64,000 nucleotides of DNA from Okapia johnstoni. Lineage: Eukaryota > Chordata > Mammalia > Artiodactyla > Giraffidae. The stretch covers positions 1,426,001-1,490,000 of the forward strand of contig JAGTYA010000024.1 in assembly GCA_024291935.2 (NCBI GenBank), written 5' to 3'. Of this stretch, positions 11,981 through 22,324 are shown piece by piece. Positions within the stretch are counted from its first letter, which is position 1. Each line of letters opens with the position of its first letter. Made by a program: the position numbers and the translations under genes. The notes below the pieces were generated by a model. It was not told the DNA's origin. It did no database searches and saw only the letters and a list, made by a program, of their open reading frames with translations.

Positions 11981-12640
11981 GATGGCGGCTTATGACGGTG
12001 GAGTGTGTGGCGAGCGAGTGGCGCAGACGAGCCCAGAGGAACCTAAGCACCGTCGATGGCGGCCGCTAATCCCTGAGCGCGTACGCTTGGCTGCCAGCTA
12101 GCGCTCGAGACTGAGGCGAAAGACTGAGCCTGCCCAGTAATCGCCTCTGGAAAGGCGACGACGGCACCCTCGTGATTCCGCCTCGACCAACCAGATTTCG
12201 CGTCCCTCTCATGAGCCAATCGCGAGCCTCTAGCTGAGAACGGCGCGGGGCGGGGCGCGGGCCGGAGTGGGCGGGCCAAGGCGGCCAAAGAAGGGGGAGG
12301 GGATTCGTGGCGACGGCCTGGGGTCGGGACTCGCTTTGTGCAAGGCCAGCTCTGATTGGGCCATTGGCGCGCGGTACTCGGAGTGCCCATCCGCAGCCCG
12401 CGCTCGCGGCGTCTGCACTTTGGGACGGACATTTTGGCGCCGCGTGTTCTGTAACTCCCGGGCGGTGGTTACCAGTGGTCTCTGGTTCTTCAGTGTGTCA
12501 GGGTCTTGTCTGCTACGGAAGGCTTGAGTTTCCTGGGAGGCTTCACGGGCGGCCCCGGCCCACATTCTACACAAAGCCTCCTGGAGGCAGTGCAGATAAG
12601 CGTTTGTCCCGTTTCCTCTCTAAAGAGCCCGCGACTTGAG
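11395..12640 (-). promoter_or_regulatory. NCL: CpG-island promoter of NCL
   Basis: A dense CpG and GC-rich stretch spans the first exon. Upstream of the inferred start site are a GC box (GGGGCGGGGC, 12247-12256), CCAAT on the plus strand at 12216-12220, and two CCAAT boxes on the minus strand (ATTGG at 12355-12359 and 12363-12367). No TATA box is evident. This is the usual architecture of a TATA-less housekeeping promoter. Open frames of 80-130 codons here are by-products of high GC. Confidence 0.8.
11981..12122 (-). other. NCL: NCL 5' UTR and probable start site
   Basis: About 140 nt lie between the ATG and a pyrimidine-rich CTTTCGCC (plus-strand 12115-12122). From memory this resembles the 5' end of human NCL mRNA. 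A C followed by pyrimidines would fit a terminal oligopyrimidine (TOP) mRNA, the translation-control class of ribosome-biogenesis genes. Start site inferred, not measured. Confidence 0.5.
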
Positions 12641-12793
12641 AGAATTCAGAATTCACTGCGTTGAGCGCCCACCTTAGTTCCCCCTGCTAATGAACCGCGC
12701 CAGAAAGTACCCCTGTCTGCTGGTGACTGCCCCGGGGCCCCGTCTCAGAAACTGCCTCTTGAGAGCTGTTGATATAGACAGTCTAGTATGAGA

Positions 12794-12957
12794 GGTTTAC
12801 AGTGAGCAGCGCACAAACAATATTTAATCTCAAGAAACCTCATGTGCTAGGTATTTTTCACAGTGGGAAACACCCTGGTGGTCACGGGATAACTGCAGGC
12901 TGAGGAGAACAACTTGGTCCCGCCAACACAAAGCAGGGCCTTTGACCACTTAAAAGT
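12794..12957 (+). repeat. Left arm of a 164-bp inverted repeat
   Basis: Reverse-complement match to 15502-15665. It runs from GGTTTACAGTGAGCAGC to GACCACTTAAAAGT with mainly single-base differences and a few small gaps. The flanking bases do not match. Confidence 0.8.
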
Positions 12958-13604
12958 TCCCTCTTTGTTATTTGAGACTACAGCACCTACTTTTTAAAAA
13001 TGGTGGCTGCTAAGTCAGTGTCAGATGGTCCGGGAGTCAGTCAAGAGTCTAAAGGAAGGTTCCCTGGACGGAATAGAAGATTGCCTTTGCGTTGTGCTTT
13101 TGCCAGTTATTCACATGGATCACTGGCAAAATTGAACTGGTGTAAGACTTAACCCAGAGCACTTTTTTCAGTTTAGAGCCTGCCCAGGTAGGAGGTTACA
13201 TCCCTGGCATCTGGTACCTGGTACAAAACCAAGGTGTCTTCAGCTGTGACGGTATTTCCCCAAATGAACTAATGTTCAGAATCACCTCGGGTTTCTAATT
13301 AAAGAGGTGTGGGGCTGGGCCCAGGGTTTTGTATTTTAACAGGGGCTCACGGGGATTCTCTGAGCCATCAAATTATTTTGCAATTCTTACTAAAACACGC
13401 CTGTGACTGAATAGGAAGCCCACAGCTACCCACTGGGGCTGTCTAATCAGGGAGGAGACTGGGGCCCGTGCTCAGGTCTGCACCCTGCTTTCTGATATCT
13501 GTGGCGGGCATCCTAAGGAGGTTTTCATTTTGAACTCTGGGATGGGGCCAAGCGGACGCGTACTGGGTGACTGGGGACAGAAAAAACAGCATAAGCCAAA
13601 GTGA
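12958..13604. other. Upstream flank of NCL, no gene seen
   Basis: Mostly unique sequence after the inverted-repeat arm. The part 13240-13400 looks like an old interspersed repeat, family not resolved. Confidence 0.4.
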
Positions 13605-13735
13605 AAGTAAAGTGAAGTTGCTTAGTCGTGTCCGACTGTTAGCGACCCCATGGACTGCAGCCTACCAGGCTCCTCCATCCATGGGATTCTCCAGGCAAGA
13701 GTACTGGAGTGGCTTGACATTGCCTTCTCAGCGTG
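13605..13735 (-). mobile_element. BOV-A SINE monomer
   Basis: Inverted: AAGTGAAGTTGCTTAGTCGTG through CAAGAGTACTGGAGTGGC. Confidence 0.8.
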
Positions 13736-13965
13736 ATAGAATAAAACCCCAGTGTTTGCAAGAAGTTTGGCACAGAGCAAGCTTTGGGCATTCATGGGAA
13801 GAGGCTAGGGAGATAAGCAGGGAACATGATCAAGTGACAAGGATGAATTATAGAAATACTGGCATGGCTGACTTGTCATTTCAGATCTCAGTTTATATCA
13901 CCTCTTTTTTTTTTTTTTTTTAGTTCTACCAGTTTATTGCTACCAACCCATCTCCCTCCACCCTC

Positions 13966-14076
13966 ATGCACGCGTGCTCAGTCATGTAACCCCATGGACT
14001 GCAGCCCACCAGGCTCCTCTGTTCATGGACTTTTCCAGGCAAGAATACTGGAGTGGGTTGCCATTTCCTTCTCCTA
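13966..14076 (-). mobile_element. BOV SINE fragment
   Basis: Inverted: GTGCTCAGTCATG, then AATACTGGAGTGGGTTGCCA. Confidence 0.8.
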
Positions 14077-14413
14077 TATCACCTCTTAAGAGGCCTTCCC
14101 CCACCATCCAATGAAAAGTGCCACCCAGAGGCTTCCTACCACACCAACCTAATGGAGGCAGGTTCTTAACCACTACCTAGCATTTTTCTTTTCTGTTTAC
14201 TGCTCATTTGCTCTTTCCCCAGCCTCGAGAATACAGCATTTGTTCTCTGCTGTATTCCTGGTTCCTTAAGCATTGCCTGATACAAGTGGTGAAAATTTGT
14301 TTTATGAATGAAGTATTTAGGTAAAGGGAGCAGTGGAGAAAGTCTGAGTATATGAGTGTTCAAGTGCTTTGCTTTGGAGTCAGCCTGAGATTAAAAAAAA
14401 TAGTAATAGCTAA
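14077..14413. other. No feature seen
   Basis: Unassigned sequence between two ruminant repeats. Confidence 0.4.
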
Positions 14414-15345
14414 TCAGTTCAGTTCAGTTCAGTCGCTCAGTTGTGTCCGACTCTTTGCGACCCCATGAATGGCAGCACACCAGGCCTCCCTGTCCATCAC
14501 CAACTCAGAGTTTACTCAAACCCATGTCCATCGAGTCGGTGATGCCATCCAGCTATCTCATCCTCTGTCATCCCCTTCTCCTCCTGCCCCCAATCCTTCC
14601 CAGCATCAGGGTCTTTTCCAATAAGTCAACTCTTCATATCAGGTGGCCAAAGTATTGGAGTTTCAGCTTCAACATCAGTCCTTCCAATGAACACCCAGGA
14701 TTGATCTCCTTTAGGATGGACTGGTTGGATCTCCTTGCAGTCCAAGGGACTCTTCAAGAGTCTTCTCCAATACCACAGTTCAAAAGCATCAATTCTTCGG
14801 TGCTCAGCTTTCTTCATCATCCAACTCTCACATCCATACATGACTACTGGAAAAACCATAGCCTTGACTAGATGGACCTTTGTTGGCAAAGTAATGTCTC
14901 TGCTTTTTAATATGCTATCTAGGTTGGTCATAACTTTCCTTCCAAGGAGTAAGCGTCTTTTAATTTCATGGCTGCAATCACCATCAGCAGTGATTTTGGA
15001 GCCCAAAAAAAGTCTGACACTGTTTCCACTGTTTCCCCATATATTTCCCATGAAGTCATGGGACCAGGTGCCATGATCTTAGTTTTCTGAATGTTGAGCT
15101 TTAAGCCAACTTTTTCACTCTCATCTTTCACTTTCATCAAGAGGCTTTTTATTTCCTCTTCACTTTCTGCCATAAGGGTGGTGTCATCTGCATATCTGAG
15201 GTTATTGATATTTCTCCCGGCAATCTTGATTCCAGCTTGTGGTTCTTCCAGTCCAGCATTTCTCATGATGTACTCTGCATATAAGTTAAATAAGCAGGGT
15301 GAAAATATACAGCCTTGACATACTCCTTTTCCTATTTGGAATCAT
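14414..15345 (-). mobile_element. BovB (RTE) LINE, 3' end of reverse transcriptase
   Basis: About 930 bp. The minus strand encodes part of an RTE reverse transcriptase with the catalytic YADD motif followed by TTLMAESEEEIKSL. The frame shifts near 14990-15050, so it is 5'-truncated and dead. The 3' end is the TTCAGTTCAGTCGCTCAG tail. Confidence 0.9.
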
Positions 15346-15349
15346 ATAA

Positions 15350-15480
15350 TAATTATGAATTTCTAAACACTATTCCAGTTCTTTATACCTCTAAAAATAA
15401 ATTACCACTGTTTTACAGAAACTGAGACAGAGAGATAGATTAACTTGTCCAGGGTCACATAGCTAGGGACTAGAATTTAT
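15350..15480 (-). mobile_element. MIR SINE
   Basis: CAGAAACTGAGACAGAGAG and CAGGGTCACATAGCTAGGGA are inverted MIR core sequence. Confidence 0.6.
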
Positions 15481-15501
15481 TTTTTTTAGCATTTGACCAC
15501 T

Positions 15502-15665
15502 TTTAAGTGGTCAAAGGCCCTGGTTTGTGGTTGGCCTGACCAAGTACTTCTCAGCCCGCAGTTACAACATCCTGTGACCACCAGGGTGTTTCCTACTGTG
15601 AAAAATTCCTAGTACTTGAGGTTTCTTGAGATTAAATATTGTTTGTGTGCTGCTCACAGTAAACC
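15502..15665 (-). repeat. Right arm of a 164-bp inverted repeat
   Basis: Partner of 12794-12957, with about 2.5 kb between the arms. Its inner edge overlaps a near-perfect 24-base palindrome at 15492-15515 (TTTGACCACTT, then TT, then the inverse). Confidence 0.8.
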
Positions 15666-15800
15666 AAATAAATTTTAATATTTTAAATATTTATTTAATA
15701 TCAACATAAATAATATCTTGATAAATTTATAAATTATTATTTATTAATTATTTATATATGATATATATTTAAAATTTTTATCAAAAATAAACATTAATAC
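15666..15800. repeat. AT-rich low-complexity block
   Basis: Almost pure A and T in TTTAAAT, TTATTTA and ATATAT-like words, directly next to the right arm of the inverted repeat. Confidence 0.75.
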
Positions 15801-15804
15801 TTAT

Positions 15805-15942
15805 TCAAGGCCTTAGTTGCAGCATGCAAACTTTTAGTTGTGGCAGGGGGGTCTAGTACCCTGACCAGAGATCAAACCTGGGCCCTCTGTATTGACAGTG
15901 TGGAGTCTTAGCCACTGGACCACCAGGGAATTCCTGGAACTA
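15805..15942 (-). mobile_element. CHR-type SINE
   Basis: Inverted: TTAGTTGCAGCATGCAAACTT through CCACTGGACCACCAGGGAAT. Confidence 0.82.
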
Positions 15943-15949
15943 GGACTGA

Positions 15950-16090
15950 AATAGACCTTACTCTGTCATCCCAGTTTCTTTATAAATTGGGGATAATAAT
16001 AGCACCTGACTTTGGGGTTGTAACAAGTATTAAATGAGATGTATAACAAGCCCTCAATCCTAGTTAGTGTTATTATTGACAGACTTGGTG
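15950..16090 (+). mobile_element. MIR SINE 3' half
   Basis: CAGTTTCTTTATAAATTGGGGATAATAATAG followed by a degenerate TTAAATGAG tail. Confidence 0.5.
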
Positions 16091-16100
16091 ACTTGAATTA

Positions 16101-16408
16101 TGGGCTTCCCTGATAGTTCAGTTGGTAAAGAATCCACCTGCAATGAAGGAGACCCCGGTTCGATTCCTGGGTCAAGAAGATCCACTGGAGAAGGGATAGG
16201 CTACCCGCTCCAGTATTCTTGGACTTCCCTTGTGGCTCAGCTGGTAAAGAATCTGCCTGCAATGCGGAGACCTGTGTTTGATCCCTGGGTTGGGAAGATC
16301 CTGTGGAGAAGGGAAAGGCTACACACTCCAGTATTCCGGCCTGGAGAATTCCGTGGATTGTATGGTCCATGGGATCGCAAAGAGTTGGACACAACTGAGC
16401 GACTTTCA
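16101..16408 (+). mobile_element. Two joined BOV-tA SINEs
   Basis: One truncated copy (16101-16220) is followed directly by a full copy (16222-16408) that ends CTGAGCGACTTTCACTTC. Confidence 0.85.
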
Positions 16409-16939
16409 CTTCACTTCATAGAGCGGGATAAAGGATCATTTATTTCCATTATCTGTTGAATGTGTGTATGTAAGTGGAGTGACACCAACAGGGCTGCAGG
16501 TTTGGGGGGAAGCTCCTGAGTTCAGCGCTGGACATGCTGCGTGCATGAGAAATACCAGTCCCTTTAGGCAGTTGGCTCTGAGAAGGTGGCCGCATGGCTG
16601 CAGACACAGATGACATGAGGGACCAGCCTAGAATAGCAGATGGAATGAGAGGAGAAGGCTGGGCAGACCCAGGTCCAGTGGTGGGAAAAGGCACAGAGGC
16701 AGAAGCCAAGCTAGGAAAAGGGAGTTTTGGAAGCCAAGGAAAGAAAGAGTTTAAGAAAAAGGGAAGAGAAGAACAGTGTCCAATGCCTCCAGAAAAGTCA
16801 AATAAGGTAAGTCCTGAGAGGGTCTACTGGATTTGGTATTAAAAGATACCAGAGATTTTTGGCAAGTGTGATGGGGTAGAAGCCACATTGCTGTGGATGG
16901 AGAAGTGGCAGTGCCAAGTGTAGGGCCCCTGTACCAGAG
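16409..16939. other. No gene seen
   Basis: Purine-rich sequence with an 82-codon open frame (16594-16842) of low complexity. No domain or splice structure recognised. Confidence 0.4.
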
Positions 16940-17060
16940 ATCCCCTGACCAGAGTGTTTTCGGCACTCCATGTAGCATGTGGGATCTTAGTTCCCTGACT
17001 AGAGATGGAACCCGTGCCCCCTACACAAAGTCGTAATCACTGGATTACCAGGGAAGTCCA
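16940..17060 (-). mobile_element. CHR-type SINE
   Basis: Inverted: GTGGGATCTTAGTTCCCTGAC, then CACTGGATTACCAGGGAAGTCC. Confidence 0.8.
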
Positions 17061-17202
17061 ATAAACCTTTCTACATACTTCATTTTGCACATGTGCAAAT
17101 TACACTTGTAGAATACTTAATTGTAGAACAGTTGGATCAAAGGGGATGGCCTTTCATATTTTGATAGATGCTTTCTTAAATGCTGCCTTTGGCTGGTTTT
17201 TT

Positions 17203-17434
17203 GGGCTTCCTTGGTAGCTCAGATGGTAATGTCTGCCTGCAGTGTGAGACCTGGGTTCAATCCCTGGGTCGGGAAGATCCCTGAGTCGGGAAGATCCTCT
17301 GGAGAAGGAACTGGCAACTGACTCCAGTATTCTTGCCTGGAAAATCCCATGGATGGAAGAGCCTGGTGGGCTACATTCAATGGGGTCGCAAAGAGCTGGA
17401 CACAACTGAGTGACTAACACTTTCACTTTCACTT
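17203..17434 (+). mobile_element. BOV-tA SINE
   Basis: The GGGTCGGGAAGATCC block is partly duplicated (17266-17297). The copy ends GACTAACACTTTCACTTTC. Confidence 0.85.
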
Positions 17435-17959
17435 TGGCTGGGTGTTTTTGGTGGCAGTTCCACCTGAGAGTGACCCCACCTGCCCTGGCCAACTGGGTTA
17501 TCTGCTGGCCCAGAGCACTATACCCCTTGGTAGAGGAGGGACTGAGTGGGGGAGAGGTGGGAGGCTACTATACCCTCTGGAGGCATCACTCTAGTTCTTT
17601 TCCCTGAATTTTCACACTGGGGACTTTGACCAGCTTCTGACACCAGCCCAGAGCCCCAGAGGTACTTGAGTAGCTAAGGGCCATCTCTTCTGCTCGTGGC
17701 CTGGCACAGCCGCACTGCTGTGGCCTGGCCAGCCCCCAGTACCCACTGCCTGAGGCTCCCACTCTGGGCATCCGTGGGCAGTTCTGGACCCTTCTGACCC
17801 ACCCAACCACAATGGGCTTCATGTGAATGTGAGGGTCTCCCAGGCCCCTAGAGGAAGTCTGCTGATCTTCAGAAGGGTTAATGACAGTTCCCAGTACCTG
17901 GCCTCCAGAAGCCAAATGCCTTTGTTAGGCTCCAACCAGCAAAGAAAAATCACATCAGG

Positions 17960-18160
17960 TATTTACTTATTTTTAAATATTTATCTGGCTGCTTTAGTTG
18001 CGGCACACAGGATCTTCCTTGCATCATGTGGGCTCTAGAGCACTCGGGATTAGTTGCCCCACAGCATGTGGGGTCTTAGTTCCCCAATCAGGGATCAAAC
18101 CCTCATATCTTCTGCATTGCATGTCATATTCTTCACCACTGGACCACCACGAAAGTCCAC
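17960..18160 (-). mobile_element. CHR-type SINE
   Basis: Inverted: TTAGTTGCGGCACACAGGATC through CACTGGACCACCACGAAAGTCC. Confidence 0.82.
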
Positions 18161-18187
18161 ATCAGGTATTTAAAACAGAAGGAGTTT

Positions 18188-18308
18188 GGGAATTCCCTGG
18201 CAGTCCAGTGGTTAGGACTGTGCTTTCACTGCCAAGGGCCTGGGTTCAGTCCCTGGTCTGGGAACTAAGACCCTGCAAGCAAGCTGTGAGGTGTGGCCAA
18301 AAAAGAAA
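18188..18308 (+). mobile_element. CHR-type SINE
   Basis: GGGAATTCCCTGGCAGTCCAG head, tail GGTGTGGCCAAAAAAGAAA. Confidence 0.85.
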
Positions 18309-20239
18309 ACAGGCGTTTAATGCAGGAAATTGATTACCAGGTTGATAGGATTACTGAGAGGCCAAATGGAATGTAAGACACCCACTGAGGTCCCTGGAAG
18401 GCTTGTCCACTGAAGGAAGGTCCAAAGTTGGGGGGACCAGGGCTGCACCCAGGGAAGCTGCCCAGAGGACCAGTGGGCACCCCTCTTGGCCAGGAGAACA
18501 ATTCACAGCCTGAAGTCCAGTGGTCAAGCCTGCTGGAGCCCAGAGGCCAGGGGTGTCTGCTGTGAGGCTGTGAAGATGACCAGTGCCAGGTTCCTTTGAC
18601 CAACCTGCCCTGCTTCTGTCTTCTGGAGTATCCTGGAGGCCTCGAGATGCTTTCCAGAACTTTCAGCCAGATTTCTGAAGGGGGATCCTAAGTGCTTCCT
18701 TCCCTGCCAGGCCTTCCTTAGCATTTAGGCCAGTTTTCATGCTCAAGGCAACTTGTGCCTCTACTCCCTGTGGGGCTCAGAGACCCAAGTCGAAAGACTC
18801 AGCATTTGTCTTCCCAAGAGCCTGAGAAGCTTCATCCGCCAACTTGGGGGTCAGCCCTCAGTCAGCTCCCCAACCACACAGTGACTAGGAGGCCTCTGAG
18901 CCTGATGGAAGAGGGCTGGCAGTTCAGGCCCCCGGTCAGCTCTCCCGTCTCCTACATCCCGGAGGTTGACCACACTGGGGAGAAATCTTGTGATGACACA
19001 GGTCAGGGCTCTCCAACTGTTCCGCCCTCAGCAGCTGCCTAGGAAGTCCCCCAGGAGCTCGCGTTCCCACCTCTCCAGCATCTGTTCCGAGTCTCTACTC
19101 CCAGGAGGCTCCTCACCTCTCCCCCCTCCCCTCCCTCTCCACAGTTACCCCACCTTCTACTTCCTGGAGAAAAACAGACTCTCCCCCAGGGCATTCTACT
19201 TTCTCATTTACAATAGCCCTAGGCCCTGGCTCTCTACCCTCAAGGCCCAAGGGAAGGTGGAATCCTTCTCTAAAACAACACCTTCCCTTGGGGCCAGGAG
19301 CCCCATCCCACCCCTTCCTGGGGCCTACTCCATAATTGGCCTATTCCTACTCATCAGCCACACCTTTCAAATTTCAGTATCATTCCCTTCCTTGGCCCTT
19401 TATAGGAACTAGCTTCTGGCAAGAGCGGAGAAGAGTTGCTGCCAGACCCTGCAGGGCCCCCAGCCCTCTTCCCTGGGAGGACGAGGTACACTCTTGGTGG
19501 CCAGCCCAAAGGACACTTTCTGACCTTAGCTTCCTGGACCTCTTTCTCTTGACCGCATCTTCCCTGGGACTTCTCGGCTGCCTCCTTCCTCTTTACCTAC
19601 CTTCTGTCTGCTCCCTCCGTGCTCTCTCCCTGGATGACCTCTTTGGCCCCGTGACCTCAACTCCCTTCTGTCTATACCCCCACCTCCTGCCCTCTGCTTG
19701 GGGCACCCTCTCTGGTTTAGGCTCCACCTTTCAGGGACGACTGCCCCTGTGATGGTACCCAAACAGGGTCTACGCAGGAGCCACCTTCCTCCTGGGCTCC
19801 AGGCAGCTCCCTTTGGTGTCCTATACATCTTCAGATTCCAAGGTTACAAAGTCAGTTTCTTCCTCCACTCTGAACTGCCACCTTTCATACCTCCGTAAAT
19901 AAGTCACAGAAACCAGTCCTCCCAGGTCAGAGGCGGGTGTCTTAGACCTCTCTCTCCCCAAGGCAGGGGTTTCCCACAGCCTGGCCCTCAGGGGTCTTTG
20001 GAGTCCTCCCCCTACTTTTCCCTCTGCTTCTCTCTTACTTCAGGCTTCATCATCCTGCCTGGATTAAAGCAGCAATTCTGAACTGGCCTCTTGACACCAG
20101 TCTCTCCCCTGTAACTTACTCTATCTGTAGCGACATCAGTTTTTTTTTTTTTTTTAATCAACGGACACAAACACGTTCTAATAATTGAAAGATTTCAATG
20201 ACTTCTAGCCAACAGGGTGACCCTCCAGTGCCTCAGCCT
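18309..20239. other. Unassigned intergenic block
   Basis: About 1.9 kb with few recognisable repeats and a C/T-rich composition that opens long frames (up to 148 codons, 18966-19412). No conserved domain or exon structure recognised. A T-run lies at 20140-20155. Confidence 0.45.
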
Positions 20240-21507
20240 GAAACCATTTACCACATATTGGGACTTGAACCCACGTGGTTTGGACTCAAACCCAGCCAAA
20301 ACCCAGTTTGGGCCTCGAACTCACATGGCTGGGACTCACACCCAGCCAAAACCTTGCTTGGGACTCAAACCCAGCCAAAACTCTGGGTTGAAGGAGAACA
20401 TGAAGGAGGAAACATACAGAGCTGGACTCCATCTTAGGCCAGGCTGCGAACATTAGGCTACACACATGGTCACCCTCCCAATGGACTCTGAACTTTGTGC
20501 CCAGTGTCTATAGAAATGGCATACCAATGGAAAACCAGACCCCCACCCCCCAATAAAAGAGCCTCAGGACTTGGACTCTCCGGCTCCTAAAAGAATATGC
20601 TAATTATCTCTGTAACAGAACAAAGTCGTAAATTCCATTATGTTTATCTGGATATGGCCACAGGCCTATTGATAAATGTCCACTGTTTAACAACCTAGGC
20701 TTATGAATCATGGGTTAACTTTGATCGTATCTCTCTTTTACCTTGTCCAAACTAGTTTCAAGGAATTTGGGGAGGTGGGTTTGAGCAAGTACACTTAGGG
20801 TATATAAGGTTTTCACAAAAACTGGTCGGGGTCCTTGGCTAAGAGGAGACTCTGCCTTGGGCCCGTCAGTGTAATAAACTGCACTCCACTATCTGCATTG
20901 TCCTTCTGAGTGAGTTTGTTTCCTGGAACACATGGCTTCAACAAACCCATGTGGCTGGGACTCAAACCCAGCCAAAACCTTGCTTGGGACTTGAACCCAC
21001 GTGGCTGGGACTCAAACCCAGCCACAACCCATGGTACCTGGTTTCCTGACCTCATGAAGCTCAGTTTCTTGATGTCTCATCACAGAAAGAATTCAGTGAG
21101 AGACAAAGTGATAGGGAAGAAGTAGATTTATTCAGGTTCAGAGAGAAGCACACTCCACAGAGTGTGGGCTACCACAGAGGGCGAGTGCGGAGCTGCGAAA
21201 TGTGGCATGGTTAGGTTTTATAGGCTGGGTAATTTCATATGCTAATGAGTGGGAGGACTATTCCAGCTCTTTTGGAGAAAGGGCGGAGATTTCCAGGATT
21301 GGGGTCACCACCCACTCCTTGGTCTTTTTAACAGTGCCTTGGAACTGTCATGGCACCTCTGGGTGTGTCATTTCACTTGCTGATTTAGGATCAAGGTCTA
21401 GTCTTGTCTGCCATCGCAGTCCTATTTGATTCTGATCAGTTTATGTTGTGTCCTTGGGTTATGTCATTCTTTCAAAAGCTTGCCCTGCCCCTTTCCCTCC
21501 TGTTACA
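20240..21507 (-). mobile_element. ERV class I-like LTR, split by a second LTR
   Basis: Minus strand: starts TGTAACAGG (21507), has TATAAAA (about 21222) and AATAAA near 21130, then a U5-like part carrying repeated units built on TGGGTTTGAGTCCCAGC. Those units continue beyond 20938, on the far side of the inserted plus-strand LTR. The lower boundary is approximate. No viral genes are attached. Confidence 0.6.
20389..20938 (+). mobile_element. LTR inserted in the minus-strand LTR
   Basis: Plus-strand regulatory layout: TATATAAGG near 20801, AATAAA near 20874 and a T/G-rich end before CCTGGAACA. It sits between two blocks of the same tandem unit, so it entered after the other LTR. The ends are approximate and no clear target-site duplication was found. 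Confidence 0.5.
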
Positions 21508-21509
21508 AT

Positions 21510-21950
21510 CCCGCCATTGAAAGCCCACTTCCTGCTGCAGAGAAGGGTTCTAAAGTGTGTCACCCAAGTCCTGGTCCTATACTCAACTGTGATCTCCAGG
21601 CTTCAGCCAGCTGGACCACTGACCTTCCCCGAGTGAGCCCTCTGGGCTGTCCCACCTGCATCCTTTCTTGCATTCCTCCCCCTGAGACCACCTCTCCTCA
21701 CCTCTGCCTCCTGGTCAACCTTCCACACTCAGCCACCTCTTCCTGGAGAGACCCCTGTTATCTGCAGACTGGCTCGGAAACTTCTCGGCACCATCTGTCA
21801 CAGTGCTTGTGGAAACACAGTTTGCTTCCACATGTTTCCTTACTCAGCAGTGAGTTTTTGAGGTCATATGGAATTCACTCTTTGAACCCTGGGCTCTGCA
21901 ATGTCAACAAACAGTTGGTGCTCAATAAATGTTGATTCTGTGAATGATGT
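21510..21950 (+). mobile_element. L2 LINE 3' end
   Basis: Pyrimidine-rich, cDNA-like sequence ending GTTGGTGCTCAATAAATGTTG and GTGAATGA, the usual L2 end. Upstream limit uncertain. Confidence 0.5.
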
Positions 21951-22262
21951 CCACATAGCTTAGAGCTGTTGGAGGAACTTGGGATTAGCCAGAGAGTGCT
22001 CAGGAATTCTCATGGGTATTCCAGAGAGTGTGGGGATCGCAGATACTCCAGAAAAAAAGGCAGCCGCTTCCAGGCCCTTCAGTCTAACCTCAGTCTGTGG
22101 CCACCTTATCTGAGCCCTGCCTTTCCTGAATCCCCACCGTCCCCTACTGGGTCACCACCTCTATTCCTGTCCATTCCTCCAGTTGTCCTCCTGGATCTGG
22201 GAGGGTCAAACCTAGATCTAGGGCCCTACCTTGTGTGGAGGATTGAAAGAAGGTGAGACTGA
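21907..22262 (+). repeat. Direct duplicate of 49205-51062 sequence
   Basis: Similar, in the same orientation, to 49205-49297 joined to 50841-51062. Landmarks shared in order: GCTTAGAGCTG, GC(A/C)GCTTCCAGGCCC, CCTGAATCCCCAC and TTGAAAGAAGGTGA. The first bases are an L2-type tail (GTGCTCAATAAATG), but the similarity runs well beyond it. Confidence 0.65.
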
Positions 22263-22324
22263 AAGTAGTTGAGGGTCTGGATCTCAGTTTTGAAGATTCA
22301 GAAACCTAAAATTTTGAAAGAATT

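Noticed and set aside
12160..12200. Match of NCL promoter CACCCTCGTGA to 42620-42640
   Set aside because: It lies on the opposite side of the donor in the two copies, so it is not colinear. Probably chance in GC-rich DNA.
11373..12639. Several 80-129 codon frames on both strands near the NCL promoter
   Set aside because: CpG-rich DNA has few stop codons. They overlap the NCL 5' UTR and promoter.
13982..14173. Many 60-120 codon frames with words like ILAWRIPWTEEPGGLQ or MGFSRQEYWSGLP
   Set aside because: These are translations of BOV-tA and BOV-A2 SINEs in various frames and recur at every SINE.
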